The notes beneath the pieces were generated by a model that did not search any database, had not been told where the DNA came from, and saw only the letters and a program-made list of their open reading frames with translations. Source: Bradyrhizobium guangdongense (GTDB lineage: Bacteria; Pseudomonadota; Alphaproteobacteria; Rhizobiales; Xanthobacteraceae). From it: a stretch of 64,000 nt of DNA. The position numbers and the translations under genes are program-made. Positions 40,256-49,257 of the stretch are shown piece by piece. The DNA is taken from NCBI RefSeq assembly GCF_004114975.1, contig NZ_CP030052.1:868001-932000 (forward strand), in the 5' to 3' direction. Position 1 is the first letter of the stretch. Every line of letters starts with the position of its first letter.

Positions 40256-40954
40256 ATGCGAATCCTACTGGTCGATCAGGACGCCGCCTTCGTGCGAGCC
40301 GCCAAGAAAACCCTGTTCGTTCGCGGTTTTGCCGTGGACCTCATCTCTACTCTTGACGAAGCGGAGACCGCGCTGAGTTGTGCCAGCTATCACATTCTCT
40401 TGCTCGAGTTGGCTCTGCCGGACGGAAATGGATTGGACTGGTTGAAACAGTTGAGACGTGAAGGATATTCAATGCCTGCCATGATGATGAGCAGCCTGAG
40501 CGATCTTGAGACCAGGATCGCGATATTCAATGGTGGCGCCGACGATTTTCTTCCTAAGCCGGTGTCTATCGATGAGCTTATTGCTCGAATGCGCGCCATT
40601 TTGCGACGATCGACGCAATTGACGGCACCCGTGATCACCTTCGGGAACTTACATTTCGATCCTATTGGCCGGCAAGTCTCAGTTGACGGTCGGCCACTCA
40701 GAATTGCGCGCCGCGAAGTCTGCATTCTCGAACATCTGCTCAGCCGAGCAGGCCGCACCGTGCCGCGAGCGTTGCTAGAGGAAAGCCTCTATGCGTTTGA
40801 CGATGAAGTCTCGACCAATGCCTTAGAAGTCGGGATCTATCGATTGCGCACACATTTGAGCAAGTCCGGCACAACGCTACGAATCAAAACCGCGCGCGGC
40901 GTCGGCTACGCGCTTGAACTGAAGAACGATCCGCTGCCTTGCCGCCACACTTGA
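40256..40954 (+). CDS. ttsI: TtsI, activator of type III secretion genes
   Basis: An OmpR-type response regulator of 232 residues: receiver domain 1-120 and winged-helix DNA-binding domain 125-222 (RREVCILEHLLSRAGRTVPRALLEESLY, TNALEVGIYRLRTHLSK, TARGVGYAL). TtsI binds tts boxes and switches on the T3SS and effector genes. The phosphate-accepting Asp is replaced by Glu51 (HILLLELALPDG), as described for rhizobial TtsI, while the acidic pair (VDQD) and the Lys (PKPVS) remain; it may act without phosphorylation. It lies behind a nod box and 13 bases before rhcC2, with which it is probably co-transcribed. Confidence 0.93.
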   Translation: MRILLVDQDAAFVRAAKKTLFVRGFAVDLISTLDEAETALSCASYHILLLELALPDGNGLDWLKQLRREGYSMPAMMMSSLSDLETRIAIFNGGADDFLPKPVSIDELIARMRAILRRSTQLTAPVITFGNLHFDPIGRQVSVDGRPLRIARREVCILEHLLSRAGRTVPRALLEESLYAFDDEVSTNALEVGIYRLRTHLSKSGTTLRIKTARGVGYALELKNDPLPCRHT

Positions 40955-40967
40955 AAACGACGCTCAG

Positions 40968-42425
40968 TTGAAGTTCCCCCTTGATGTTCGCAGCTGCCGA
41001 TGGCCGACGGCGGTCACCTCAGCTATTCGCTCGCGCCTTCTGTATGTCGTTTGCTCGCTTCCTCTCGTGCTGCCGCCCACTACCGCAGCTCAGATAAAGC
41101 GCGACCCTAATCAGGCGTCGCCACGGTCAACAACTGACAGCCTTAGCGGGGTCTTGAATCTTTCCTCCTCTCAGGGCCAGACGATTCATCTTCCGGCGCC
41201 GGCGGCCAGCATATTCGTTGCCGACCCAACGATAGCCGACTACCAGGCCCCATCGAATACAACCATCTTCGTCTTTGGAAAACAGTCGGGACGGACCAGC
41301 CTATTTGCTTTGAACGACAATGGAGAAGCGTTAGCCGAGTTACGTGTTGTCGTTACCCAGCCTATCGAGGATTTGCGTGCTGCACTAAAGGCTGAGCTCG
41401 GGGACCATCCGATCCAAGTCACCTATACGCCACGCGGCGCAATTCTGAGAGGGACAGCACCAAGTGTCGACGTCGTTGAGCGCGCCAAGAAGATTACCGA
41501 GCAATTTCTGGGCGCGGGCGCGCTGGTCGTCAACAACATCCAAGTGGCCGGCTCATTGCAAGTGACGCTTAGCGTGCGCGTGGCGGAAGTCTCGCGCAGC
41601 GCCGTGAAGGAGCTTGGCATCAACCTCTCTGCATCGGGCCAAAACGGAGCGGTCATTTTCGGGTTTAGCAGTGGCAAGCCTGGCGGTTCCGGTGCGAGCC
41701 GGGGTGGCGGCACGGCAAGTGTCGGAGTCGGCGTTGGCAGCACGAACATCAGTGCTGTACTTGACGCCCTCGCCAACGAGCATCTCGCGTCGGTATTGGC
41801 GGAGCCAACTCTTACCGCGATGTCCGGCGAATCAGCAAGCTTCCTGGCAGGCGGCGAATTTCCAATTCCGGTCATGCAGGACAATCGTCAACTCTCAGTT
41901 CAATTCCGTCAATTCGGAATCAGTCTGGAGTTCGTTCCGACCGTTCTCAGCAACAATCAGATCAATATCCACGTCAAGCCTGAAGTCAGTGAGTTATCCA
42001 AAGAAGGTGAAGTCAATATCAACGGAATGTCTCTGCCTGGCCTCTCCACGCGACGTGCCAGTACTGTTGTCGAGCTTGCCAGCGGTCAGAGCTTTGCAAT
42101 CGGCGGGCTCATAAGACGCAATTTCAACACCGACATCAGCACGTTTCCCGGGTTAGGCGATGTCCCGATCCTTGGTGCACTGTTTCGGTCCTCCTCATTT
42201 CAGAAGCAGGAGACGGAGCTTGTCATCGTCGTTACCCCTTACATCGTGCGGCCAGCATCATCTGCCGCCAAGATAAGCGCGCCGACTGACCGCCTCCGGC
42301 CGCCATCAGACGGGGGGCGCATTTTAACGAATACGTTGGCGCGTCCCCCGCGAAGCCGCGAGGCTCCCGCACCGAACCAGACGCGACCGGCGGAGCCGGC
42401 TTTGTTATCGAATGAGGACCGCTAA
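40968..42425 (+). CDS. rhcC2: RhcC2, secretin C-terminal half of the type III outer-membrane ring
   Basis: The protein has 485 residues. A signal peptide runs to about residue 41 (SRLLYVVCSLPLVLPPTTAA). A BON-like/N-domain region is followed by the secretin core: VTLSVRVAEVSRSAVKELGINL, EPTLTAMSGESASFLAGGEFPIPV, VSELSKEGEVNINGMSLPGLSTRRASTVVELASGQSFAIGGL and VPILGALFRSSSFQKQETELVIVVTPYIV. In rhizobia the secretin is split; RhcC1/NolW (52.1 kb) supplies the N-terminal domains. The start appears to be TTG at 40968, since no ATG or GTG lies upstream in frame before the signal peptide. It overlaps the next gene at TAATG. Confidence 0.93.
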   Translation: MKFPLDVRSCRWPTAVTSAIRSRLLYVVCSLPLVLPPTTAAQIKRDPNQASPRSTTDSLSGVLNLSSSQGQTIHLPAPAASIFVADPTIADYQAPSNTTIFVFGKQSGRTSLFALNDNGEALAELRVVVTQPIEDLRAALKAELGDHPIQVTYTPRGAILRGTAPSVDVVERAKKITEQFLGAGALVVNNIQVAGSLQVTLSVRVAEVSRSAVKELGINLSASGQNGAVIFGFSSGKPGGSGASRGGGTASVGVGVGSTNISAVLDALANEHLASVLAEPTLTAMSGESASFLAGGEFPIPVMQDNRQLSVQFRQFGISLEFVPTVLSNNQINIHVKPEVSELSKEGEVNINGMSLPGLSTRRASTVVELASGQSFAIGGLIRRNFNTDISTFPGLGDVPILGALFRSSSFQKQETELVIVVTPYIVRPASSAAKISAPTDRLRPPSDGGRILTNTLARPPRSREAPAPNQTRPAEPALLSNEDR

Positions 42426-43057
42426 TGACCTTGCGAAACCTGGGCCACTTGATTGCCGTAGCGGCAACCGTAGGCGGATGCACACATAATGCTGCGATCT
42501 ATTCTGAGCCGACTGATCAAGCGATTCAAGTGGAGCAGAAGACCAGTATCTTGCGACTACAGAGCCTTCGTCGCGCCGAGAGGTATGGTCTGCGTAATTT
42601 CATTGCGAACGCCAGCCGCGGTCGGCGGGATGCACTCCATCTGGACGTCAGTGGTTCGCCCCGGCTCATTACGCAGGTGGCTCATGAGGCCCGCGAGATG
42701 GGCGTTCCCGCCTATAATATTCGCCGGTCCGCTTCCCCCGTAGATCTGCCCAGCCATTTCGGTGTCCAAATCGAGGCGATCATTTACGAAGCACGTCCTC
42801 CGCTCTGTCCATCCCTTTCAATCATCGGCCCTTCAGTAGACGACAATTCTTTCAATCCAACGCTCGGCTGTTCGATCCGCAATAACCTCGCGGTCACGGT
42901 CAACGATCCCGGCGACTTGCTCGAGAACAGAGCTATCTTGCCAACCAGTGGTGACCGTGCGGTGCTTCCGCTTACCGCACGGGGAGGTCTCGCCGCAGGC
43001 AACAAGAGCCACTTGGAAAGTGACACTCATAATCGCATTGCGTCAGAAGCCCAATGA
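42425..43057 (+). CDS. CpaD-like lipoprotein (y4xK type) coupled to rhcC2
   Basis: The protein has 210 residues. A lipoprotein signal is present (LIAVAATVGGC, Cys19). The remainder resembles pilus-assembly CpaD proteins: RLQSLRRAERYGLRNFIANASRGRRDALHLDVSG, LITQVAHEAREMGVPAYNI and PLCPSLSIIG, with FNPTLGCSIRNNLAVTVNDPGDLL. In Tad pili CpaD pairs with the CpaC secretin; here the gene overlaps rhcC2 by one base (TAATG). NGR234 has a similar gene after rhcC2, which I believe is y4xK. It probably helps to insert or stabilise the secretin. Confidence 0.8.
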   Translation: MTLRNLGHLIAVAATVGGCTHNAAIYSEPTDQAIQVEQKTSILRLQSLRRAERYGLRNFIANASRGRRDALHLDVSGSPRLITQVAHEAREMGVPAYNIRRSASPVDLPSHFGVQIEAIIYEARPPLCPSLSIIGPSVDDNSFNPTLGCSIRNNLAVTVNDPGDLLENRAILPTSGDRAVLPLTARGGLAAGNKSHLESDTHNRIASEAQ

Positions 43058-43223
43058 GCACTCTCAATGGCTGAGCGGCAAGAGCATTGGCGATACTCTG
43101 GCGGCCAACTTCCGCAGACGCCACGATCTGCTTCCGCCTTTCCAGACGACGTGACTTACAGATCAAGTAGCGACTGGACGTCTTTGACTAACACGCCCGA
43201 ATGCATCGCATTGCCGCGCCAAG

Positions 43224-44261
43224 CTAGACCAGGCCAGCGGCAAAGACTGCCTTTGCAACCCCCTCGAAACAGTCCTTCGGAACGGCCTTGCCCATTATTC
43301 CCTTTCGGATCAGCTGACGCGCCAAAGCAGGTTCCTGAATAATGCTCAGATGCAGCGCCCTCGCCTGATCAAACAACTGTGAAGCAAGTTCGTCCTCACC
43401 GCGGCATACCAAAACCGGCACTCCGGTCTGTCCACGAACGTAGCGCAGTCCAACTAACATCGCGGGGCCCGTCAGTATCAATGTGGCCCGATTGACTCCG
43501 AGCGGCGGCTCACTCGCCGATTCCCGACGAAGCCGGCGGTGTTCGCCCTTTACATGTGGGTTGCCTTCCTGCTCCTTAGACTCGCGCTTCGCTTCACTCT
43601 CCGTCATGCGCATGTCACGCAAGAATAGCCAGCGCTGAATTAGCAGGTCGGTCAAGCCGCCGATCAGAAACGCCCCAGCAGCAATTTCAATTAAGAATTT
43701 GACCTCTTTGAATACAAAGCTGAAACAACCCAAACCGCAGACAGGCAGGTACACCAGCGCCTTCCAACTTGCGAGTGAGGTGAAAAACAGCGTTACGCCG
43801 AGAAGGAACACTTTGATCAACGACTTACCAAGCTCGACAAGCGACTTCTGAGAGACAATCCGTTTGAGCCCTTTGATTGGATCCAATTTCTTAAGGCTTG
43901 GTTTCAGCGGCTCCACGGAGAACGTCAGCCCACCAGCAGCCAAGACACTGGCTAGAATGCCTGCAGCCACGGCCGCTCCAATGATTGGGGCAACGCTCGT
44001 CAACGAAAGTTCGATCAATCCGACCAGTGCCTGCTGGACCGCACTGTTGAAGGGCTGCCCCTGCAGCTTGTCGACGAGCCGCACCCCCTCACGCCATACG
44101 CCCTCGATCGCGCCCGCTCGGAAACATAGACAGCCGAATGCGGCGCAAATGCTAAGCGCGCTCACAAAATCGGCGCTGCGCGGGATCTGTCCCTTCTTAC
44201 GCGCCTGCCGTAGCTTCTTGGGAGTTGGCGGACGCTTCTTCTCTTCGCTCGAGTCGCTCAT
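43224..44261 (-). CDS. rhcU: RhcU (SctU/FlhB family), export-apparatus switch protein, NPTH motif absent
   Basis: The ATG at 44261 ([24 protein letters not shown]) overlaps the rhcT stop (ATGA) and gives 345 residues. It has four membrane helices (about 30-200) and a cytoplasmic tail from about 210. SctU proteins normally cut themselves between Asn and Pro in NPTH to switch from needle to effector export. Here the matching place reads TGPA (residues 264-267, in [19 protein letters not shown]), so the usual cleavage should not occur. The downstream CD2 segment ([14 protein letters not shown]) is intact. It is the last gene of the nolB-rhcU operon. Confidence 0.92.
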   Translation of the reverse strand: MSDSSEEKKRPPTPKKLRQARKKGQIPRSADFVSALSICAAFGCLCFRAGAIEGVWREGVRLVDKLQGQPFNSAVQQALVGLIELSLTSVAPIIGAAVAAGILASVLAAGGLTFSVEPLKPSLKKLDPIKGLKRIVSQKSLVELGKSLIKVFLLGVTLFFTSLASWKALVYLPVCGLGCFSFVFKEVKFLIEIAAGAFLIGGLTDLLIQRWLFLRDMRMTESEAKRESKEQEGNPHVKGEHRRLRRESASEPPLGVNRATLILTGPAMLVGLRYVRGQTGVPVLVCRGEDELASQLFDQARALHLSIIQEPALARQLIRKGIMGKAVPKDCFEGVAKAVFAAGLV

Positions 44262-45073
44262 TTTAGGAACTTCCCGAGCCACTCCAGCACTCCGTAGGAC
44301 TGGATAATCTCCGTTCCCATGTATTCCATGAGGAAGACGGTGTAACTCACCATGATGATGCCAAAGGCGGCGTTCTTGATGGTGGGGGAGAGGTCGTTCA
44401 GCTTAATTTGCGGCGCAAACCGCCCTAGCAACATGAGGGATATCTCAATCAGGAGCAGCAGAGCCAGCACGGGTCCGGAAAATAGCAGGGCCGTGTGCAT
44501 GATATGATCGAGAAGCGCTACAACTTCCATTGCCCCTTGCATTGTCAGAGGAGGTAGTAGCCGGTACACGGGCCAGATCAGATAGCTGCCATACAGGCAC
44601 CGAACCATCGTCTGTAGACCTCCAGACGCAACGAAAATAGTAACCCCAGCAGTTCCGAGAAAGAGACCCGTGGCGGAGGCCTGGCTGCGCGTCGCAGGAT
44701 CGTCCAACTGGCTTGAAACGCTCCGTTGCGTGTCAATGATGTCGCCAACTGCCTGGATGCTCCATAGCGGTATACTTAGGAACATCCCGAACAGCAGGCC
44801 GACGAATATCTCTTTGAGACCGAGGAACGCGACCGCGGCCAGACGGGTGGCCGGATCTAGAGTCTGCAGACCGGCCTTGACATGCGCAAGGCATGGCAGT
44901 CCAATCACGATCGTCAAGCTTGTGCGGATCATCCCGCTAATCTGCGGCCGCGTGAATACGGGAAGCACCAACATAATGCCTAAGGCCCGCGCAGCGCTAA
45001 GGCCCGCTGCAACGACGAACTCGACAGCACTCTGAATTAGAGCTTGCGCCTCGGTGGGTGACAAAGCATGCAT
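44258..45073 (-). CDS. rhcT: RhcT (SctT), inner-membrane export-apparatus protein
   Basis: The protein has 271 residues and about six to eight hydrophobic segments typical of SctT/Fli[25 protein letters not shown] near the start, [35 protein letters not shown] (about 83-117), and C-terminal [24 protein letters not shown]. It helps to form the export gate with RhcR and RhcS. It follows rhcS after an unusual gap of 263 bases and overlaps rhcU by four bases. Confidence 0.93.
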   Translation of the reverse strand: MHALSPTEAQALIQSAVEFVVAAGLSAARALGIMLVLPVFTRPQISGMIRTSLTIVIGLPCLAHVKAGLQTLDPATRLAAVAFLGLKEIFVGLLFGMFLSIPLWSIQAVGDIIDTQRSVSSQLDDPATRSQASATGLFLGTAGVTIFVASGGLQTMVRCLYGSYLIWPVYRLLPPLTMQGAMEVVALLDHIMHTALLFSGPVLALLLLIEISLMLLGRFAPQIKLNDLSPTIKNAAFGIIMVSYTVFLMEYMGTEIIQSYGVLEWLGKFLK

Positions 45074-45098
45074 TCGCGGCGCTCGTTGTTCGCCTCAG

Positions 45099-45404
45099 CT
45101 AATCTAACCGGTTCCGCTCGCCGTGCCTTAATGTTTGACGCCAAGGCCGCAAATAGTCGGCGGTGTTCGTTCTAATAGCGCTCAACGAGAGCACCAGCCG
45201 CACTGCGAGCCCGCAGGGTAGGCCGTCGATCCCCATACTCTCATGCTCGCTCGACAAACTGGCCAGCCACTTTGGTAATTCACCGGTGATGTCGATGGGC
45301 GGTTTTGTCCTCACAAACTCGGCCTTCGGTTCCTCACTAATACCTCGATGTGAGAGAGGGGAACTCCGTGAAGATATGTTTGGCCTGTTCGATAAGCGGC
45401 GCAC
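45099..45404 (-). CDS. Possible small gene between rhcS and rhcT
   Basis: A 101-codon frame overlaps the last 68 bases of rhcS and fills most of the 263-base space before rhcT. The part beyond rhcS (ITGELPKWLASLSSEHESMGIDGLPCGLAVRLVL) reads moderately like protein, but there is no good ribosome site and I recognise no family. SctRST genes are usually contiguous, so the space is odd. It may be noncoding or a decayed insert. Confidence 0.25.
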   Translation of the reverse strand: MRRLSNRPNISSRSSPLSHRGISEEPKAEFVRTKPPIDITGELPKWLASLSSEHESMGIDGLPCGLAVRLVLSLSAIRTNTADYLRPWRQTLRHGERNRLD

Positions 45405-45612
45405 TCAGCACCCGAGAAAACAGAACGAGCACGGCGACGACGACGAGGAGCCTCACGGTTAGGGGCAAGGTTTGATCCTGGAGCTGCGTTGCCGCCTGTA
45501 TTATGCCAACACCCAAGCCGGCCACGAGAGCTGCTAGGAGCGGTGGCAGAACCCACATCATGAAGAGGACGAGCGATCGGGTCAAATGCGTGAGGATGCT
45601 GGTCTCGTCCAT
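45337..45612 (-). CDS. rhcS: RhcS (SctS), inner-membrane export-apparatus protein
   Basis: The protein has 91 residues with two membrane helices (LVLFMMWVLPPLLAALVAGLGVGIIQAATQLQDQTLPL and LLVVVAVLVLFSRVLSAPLIEQAKHIF regions), exactly the SctS/FliQ layout including the charged tail. A GGAGG ribosome site precedes the ATG and the rhcR stop is one base away. It packs with RhcR and RhcT in the export gate. Confidence 0.93.
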   Translation of the reverse strand: MDETSILTHLTRSLVLFMMWVLPPLLAALVAGLGVGIIQAATQLQDQTLPLTVRLLVVVAVLVLFSRVLSAPLIEQAKHIFTEFPSLTSRY

Positions 45613-45613
45613 A

Positions 45614-46279
45614 TTAACCTCCGGCCGTGGCGTAACTTAACACCAACCCGTGCATGAGCCGCGACCATCCGTCGATCGTGACGAACAGAAAGAGCTTAAA
45701 AGGAACAGATATCATTGTGGGCGATACCATTGACATGCCCATGGCCATCAGAATCGTCGTTACAATCAGATCAATCGTGATGAATGGAAGATAGAGAAGG
45801 AAGCCGATTTCAAAGGCACGCTTTAATTCCGAGATCAGAAAGGACGGTACAAGAATCGCAAAATCATCCGCTGTAGCGTTTGCCCGCATCTCCTCTGACC
45901 AAACATGTTCTGTGGATGACAGGAAGAACGTGCGCTGCTCCTCACTGCTGAACTTTTTCAGGTGAGCGCGCAGCGGCTCGCTTCCCTCCTTAGCGGCTGT
46001 CGCCCAGTCATCGAGCGTTTGGTAGTGAAGTTGCGGGGCGGTAACGTGGTTGTAGATCTGCTCCAGCACTGGAGCACCAATGAAGACCGTAAGGATCAAT
46101 GCAGCGCCATACAGAACGATGTTCGGGGGTATGGATTGGGTTCCGAGCGCGTTGCGCACGAGGAAGAGAACGACGGAAACTTTTATGAATGCCGTCGTCG
46201 TGACAACTGCGAACGCCAGCAGACCGAGACCGACCGTCGCTGCAAGAAGTGCAGGAATGCCTGGCTGAATGTCAGTCAT
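45614..46279 (-). CDS. rhcR: RhcR (SctR), inner-membrane export-apparatus protein
   Basis: The ATG at 46279 (MTDIQPGIPALLAATVG) gives 221 residues, the family size; an upstream start at 46327 would overlap rhcQ needlessly. Landmarks are FIKVSVVLFLVRNALGTQSIPPNIVLYG, the periplasmic stretch, VPSFLISELKRAFEIGFLLYLPFITIDLIVTTILMAMGM and SVPFKLFLFVTIDGWSRL. It overlaps the end of rhcQ by eight bases. It forms the core of the export gate with RhcS and RhcT. Confidence 0.95.
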   Translation of the reverse strand: MTDIQPGIPALLAATVGLGLLAFAVVTTTAFIKVSVVLFLVRNALGTQSIPPNIVLYGAALILTVFIGAPVLEQIYNHVTAPQLHYQTLDDWATAAKEGSEPLRAHLKKFSSEEQRTFFLSSTEHVWSEEMRANATADDFAILVPSFLISELKRAFEIGFLLYLPFITIDLIVTTILMAMGMSMVSPTMISVPFKLFLFVTIDGWSRLMHGLVLSYATAGG

Positions 46280-47390
46280 TGACCGCCAACCCACCACGTA
46301 GCCTGATGGCCAGTTCCTCCCCGACACGCACGATGTCGCCGTGGCCGATCAATCGACCATTGGCAACAATGTCAACCGGACGGTCAACGGGACGGCCAAG
46401 TTCAAAGACATGCCCTTCGTTGACGCTCCTCAACGTACCCAGCGGGATAGGCCAACGGCCGCATTCGAACACGAGCGTAATCTCAATGCTGTCGATGTCG
46501 GTTTCCGAGGGCAGGGTCGATGGCTGGGTTTGGGGTCGTGTTGTCATATATGCACTCTTGAGAGGGTGGGGTTGCAGGCGGAAGGGTCCCCGCAAGATTA
46601 GTCTGTCGCCAGCAATCTCCGCCGGCGCCCACAATTTGTCCGCAGTCAGGATGACCTGACCGCTCGCAAAGGGAATGACGTCCGGCAACAGCGCATCGCC
46701 AGTTTGTGCTTGGCGAAGAAGCCCGACGGACACGCGCAGCGAGCTAATCTCGCTGGCAACCATGATGGGCAACTCCGGGGAAAGCTTGCGCATTTCTCGG
46801 GGCAATTGGCCAAGCATCTCGCCTAACTTACAGAAGGCAGCCGGAACCGGACCCTCAAGAGACGAGAATAGGAACAGCCGCGCCTTGCCCACGAGCGCCC
46901 CGTAGACGATGTCGAGTTCCAGATAAGGACCTTCCATCGTTGCTTCGTCGATGCGGATAATTTGCAAATCCTGCGCTAGCAGATGCTCTACTCGAGTGAA
47001 CCATGGTTCAAGCGCAAGTTCGAGGACGAAAGAGCGGGCTGGGTCCGAAGGTAACGTAAGGCCATGCTGCACTGTCGAAATCAATGCCTCCGCCAACTGG
47101 CGCGGCACCGACAAGACGGCCATTTCGGCTCCGACGCGAAATACACAATCAAGCATCGGCGCGGTCGATTGCTGCGCCTGCCACACAAGCCGGTTAATAC
47201 ATATCGAGACCGGCGTATCGCCAAGGCGGCTCTTCAGAACCGTTCGCCGGGGGGCCATCAAATTGAGGCACGAGACCGCGCTATGCGACAATCTTAGCCG
47301 CGGCACGAATCGTGCCGGTTCACCGACCGCATTTTCCGCGCTCATGTTCACGGGGTCGGCAGTTCGCGCCGACATAAGAGAAGCAGCCAT
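46272..47390 (-). CDS. rhcQ: RhcQ (SctQ), cytoplasmic sorting-platform (C-ring) protein
   Basis: The protein has 372 residues. The N-terminal two thirds are poorly conserved. A SpoA (FliM/FliN) domain is at the C-terminus: DIDSIEITLVFECGRWPIPLGTLRSVNEGHVFELGRPVDRPVDIVANGRLIGHGDIVRVGEELAIRL. SctQ binds NolU (SctK) and NolV (SctL) and recruits chaperone-substrate complexes. The start overlaps the stop of the preceding gene by one base (TAATG). An internal start that would yield a separate SpoA fragment, common in the family, was not obvious. Confidence 0.9.
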   Translation of the reverse strand: MAASLMSARTADPVNMSAENAVGEPARFVPRLRLSHSAVSCLNLMAPRRTVLKSRLGDTPVSICINRLVWQAQQSTAPMLDCVFRVGAEMAVLSVPRQLAEALISTVQHGLTLPSDPARSFVLELALEPWFTRVEHLLAQDLQIIRIDEATMEGPYLELDIVYGALVGKARLFLFSSLEGPVPAAFCKLGEMLGQLPREMRKLSPELPIMVASEISSLRVSVGLLRQAQTGDALLPDVIPFASGQVILTADKLWAPAEIAGDRLILRGPFRLQPHPLKSAYMTTRPQTQPSTLPSETDIDSIEITLVFECGRWPIPLGTLRSVNEGHVFELGRPVDRPVDIVANGRLIGHGDIVRVGEELAIRLRGGLAVND

Positions 47391-47926
47391 TAAATCAAAA
47401 CGCCAATTGCCTGGCTTCGCGAGCCACTCTGATACCGGAGCAAGACCTCATCGTCCGTTTCGATTTGAGCTGCACACTCCGAGCAAGCGTTGGTCGAGCG
47501 CTGCACATCGCACTCAATCTGCTGCCATTTCTGGCTCGCCGCCGAACGCTTGGCCCACACGACCCGCGCCTCAACAACCGCCGCCTGGGCCTGCTGTTGA
47601 GCGATGCGCGCTTGCTCAAGCACCTGGCGTGCAGTTGCGATCTCAGCTGTGAGGCGTCCAATGACGAGATGAAGCCTACGGTCGAGTTCGGTGACGCACA
47701 TCCTGTTAGACGATGCGAGTTCTAAATAAAGTTCAGCTTCGAGGCTTGCGCGGCGTTTCTCGGCGCTGGCGGCATTCTTGGAAGCTTTCTCCATCGCTTT
47801 AACCGCAATTTGGCGTTCGGCTTGCGTATTGGATAATTGACGAAGCGCACTTCGCTCCCTCATGTCCTTCACCAGCCGCAATTTCGACGCTTGGCTGGGA
47901 TTCAGTCGGTAAGACGCGACATCCAC
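47390..47926 (-). CDS. YscO-like stalk protein (SctO, y4yJ type)
   Basis: The protein has 178 residues, almost entirely alpha-helical with heptad-like Ala/Leu/Gln/Glu spacing (IAVKAMEKASKNAASAEKRRASLEAELYLELASS and ATARQVLEQARIAQQQAQAAVVEA regions). SctO proteins are short coiled coils coded between the ATPase and SctQ, linking the ATPase to the export gate; position and character both fit. Its start overlaps the end of rhcN by 25 bases. The name y4yJ is the NGR234 label for the gene in this place. Confidence 0.8.
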   Translation of the reverse strand: MDVASYRLNPSQASKLRLVKDMRERSALRQLSNTQAERQIAVKAMEKASKNAASAEKRRASLEAELYLELASSNRMCVTELDRRLHLVIGRLTAEIATARQVLEQARIAQQQAQAAVVEARVVWAKRSAASQKWQQIECDVQRSTNACSECAAQIETDDEVLLRYQSGSRSQAIGVLI

Positions 47927-49257
47927 GTGATGGCCTCCTCAAAGCTGGACGGTTCATCCTGCCCCTGGCGCAAGAAATTCCGCAAGTCCTCGATCGACGC
48001 GATTGCTCGGTCGGTCAGCGGATCGCCCCCTGGCTTGTACTCACCGACCTTGATCAAAAATTCGGCCTCATCATAGCGCGAAAGAAGATCTCGAAAGAAA
48101 GAGGCGGCCTTTCGATGTGACACAGAGACGACCGCATCCATCACGCGACTTCGGCTCGACAACACGTCGATGGCCGGAAAATGCTCTCGCGATGCGAGCG
48201 CGCGTGAGAGAATGATATGACCATCGAGAATACCGCGCGACTCTTCGGCGATTGGATCGCCTGTCCCGTCACCTTCGACAAGTACGGTATAGAAGGCCGT
48301 GATCGAGCCCTGCTCGCCCATACCGGCACGTTCCAACAGAGCCGGCAGCAGCGCAAAGACGGAGGGAGGAAAGCCTCGCCGCGTCGGAGGTTCTCCCGCG
48401 GCTAGGCCGATTTCACGCATCGCGCGGCTGAAGCGCGTCAACGAATCCATCATGAGAACGACCCGCTGTCCCTGATCACGAAAGTACTCGGCGAGTGCCG
48501 TCGCCGTATGAGCACATTGCGCGCGCTCCATTGCCGACCGGTCGGAGGTCTCAACGACAGCGATCGTCCGATCGATGGCATTGCCAATATGGCGCTCGAT
48601 GAATTCACGCACCTCACGTCCGCGCTCTCCTATAAGCGCAACGACGGTGACCTCAGCGTCCGCGCCTTTAACAATCTGCGACATCAGCGTCGACTTGCCG
48701 CAACCAGCGTCTCCATAGATTCCGATCCGTTGGCCTTCGCCACACGTCAGAAGTCCGTCGAGCACGCGGACGCCGAGCGGAAAAGGCTGCTCGATCCCCC
48801 GCCGCCTCATTGGGTTGGGTGCCCTGCCGCGTAGGGGACGAGTGTGGGTCGTCTTTATTGGCCCCTTCCCGTCGAGCGGACGGCCGAAGCTATCGATGAC
48901 GCGGCCCAGCAAATCGGCACCGACCGCAACTTCCTGCATTCGCCCGGTCGGAACCACTTCCGCACGGCTAGACATGCCTACCATGTCGCCGATTGGCGTG
49001 AGCAATACTCCATCCGGCAGCAGACCGACCACCTCCGCATCAAGTGACCATCCCGTACTGTGATCCTGCAATAGGCACAGCTCCCCAACGTGGGCCCCGG
49101 GCAGCACGGCATGGACCAAGGTGCCGACGGCTCGGGTGACTCGTCCGCGCACAGCACGCGTATCGACATGCTTTGCCGTAGATTTCAGAGATGATAATGC
49201 TGCGTGCACCGCGCCTTCAGCAGCCGCATTGCCATAGCTTGGCCTTTGGGAAGTCAT
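47902..49257 (-). CDS. rhcN: RhcN (SctN), type III secretion ATPase
   Basis: Hexameric F1-like ATPase of 451 residues that unfolds and releases chaperones. Walker A is YGDAGCGKSTLMSQIV (about 163-178), Walker B is RVVLMMDSLTRFSRAMREIGLAAGEPPTRRGFPPSVFALLP with the type III-specific GEPPTRRG segment, and ERGREVREFIERH lies between them. The start overlaps the end of nolV in an ATGA junction. It is complete with no missing key residue. Confidence 0.96.
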   Translation of the reverse strand: MTSQRPSYGNAAAEGAVHAALSSLKSTAKHVDTRAVRGRVTRAVGTLVHAVLPGAHVGELCLLQDHSTGWSLDAEVVGLLPDGVLLTPIGDMVGMSSRAEVVPTGRMQEVAVGADLLGRVIDSFGRPLDGKGPIKTTHTRPLRGRAPNPMRRRGIEQPFPLGVRVLDGLLTCGEGQRIGIYGDAGCGKSTLMSQIVKGADAEVTVVALIGERGREVREFIERHIGNAIDRTIAVVETSDRSAMERAQCAHTATALAEYFRDQGQRVVLMMDSLTRFSRAMREIGLAAGEPPTRRGFPPSVFALLPALLERAGMGEQGSITAFYTVLVEGDGTGDPIAEESRGILDGHIILSRALASREHFPAIDVLSSRSRVMDAVVSVSHRKAASFFRDLLSRYDEAEFLIKVGEYKPGGDPLTDRAIASIEDLRNFLRQGQDEPSSFEEAITWMSRLTD

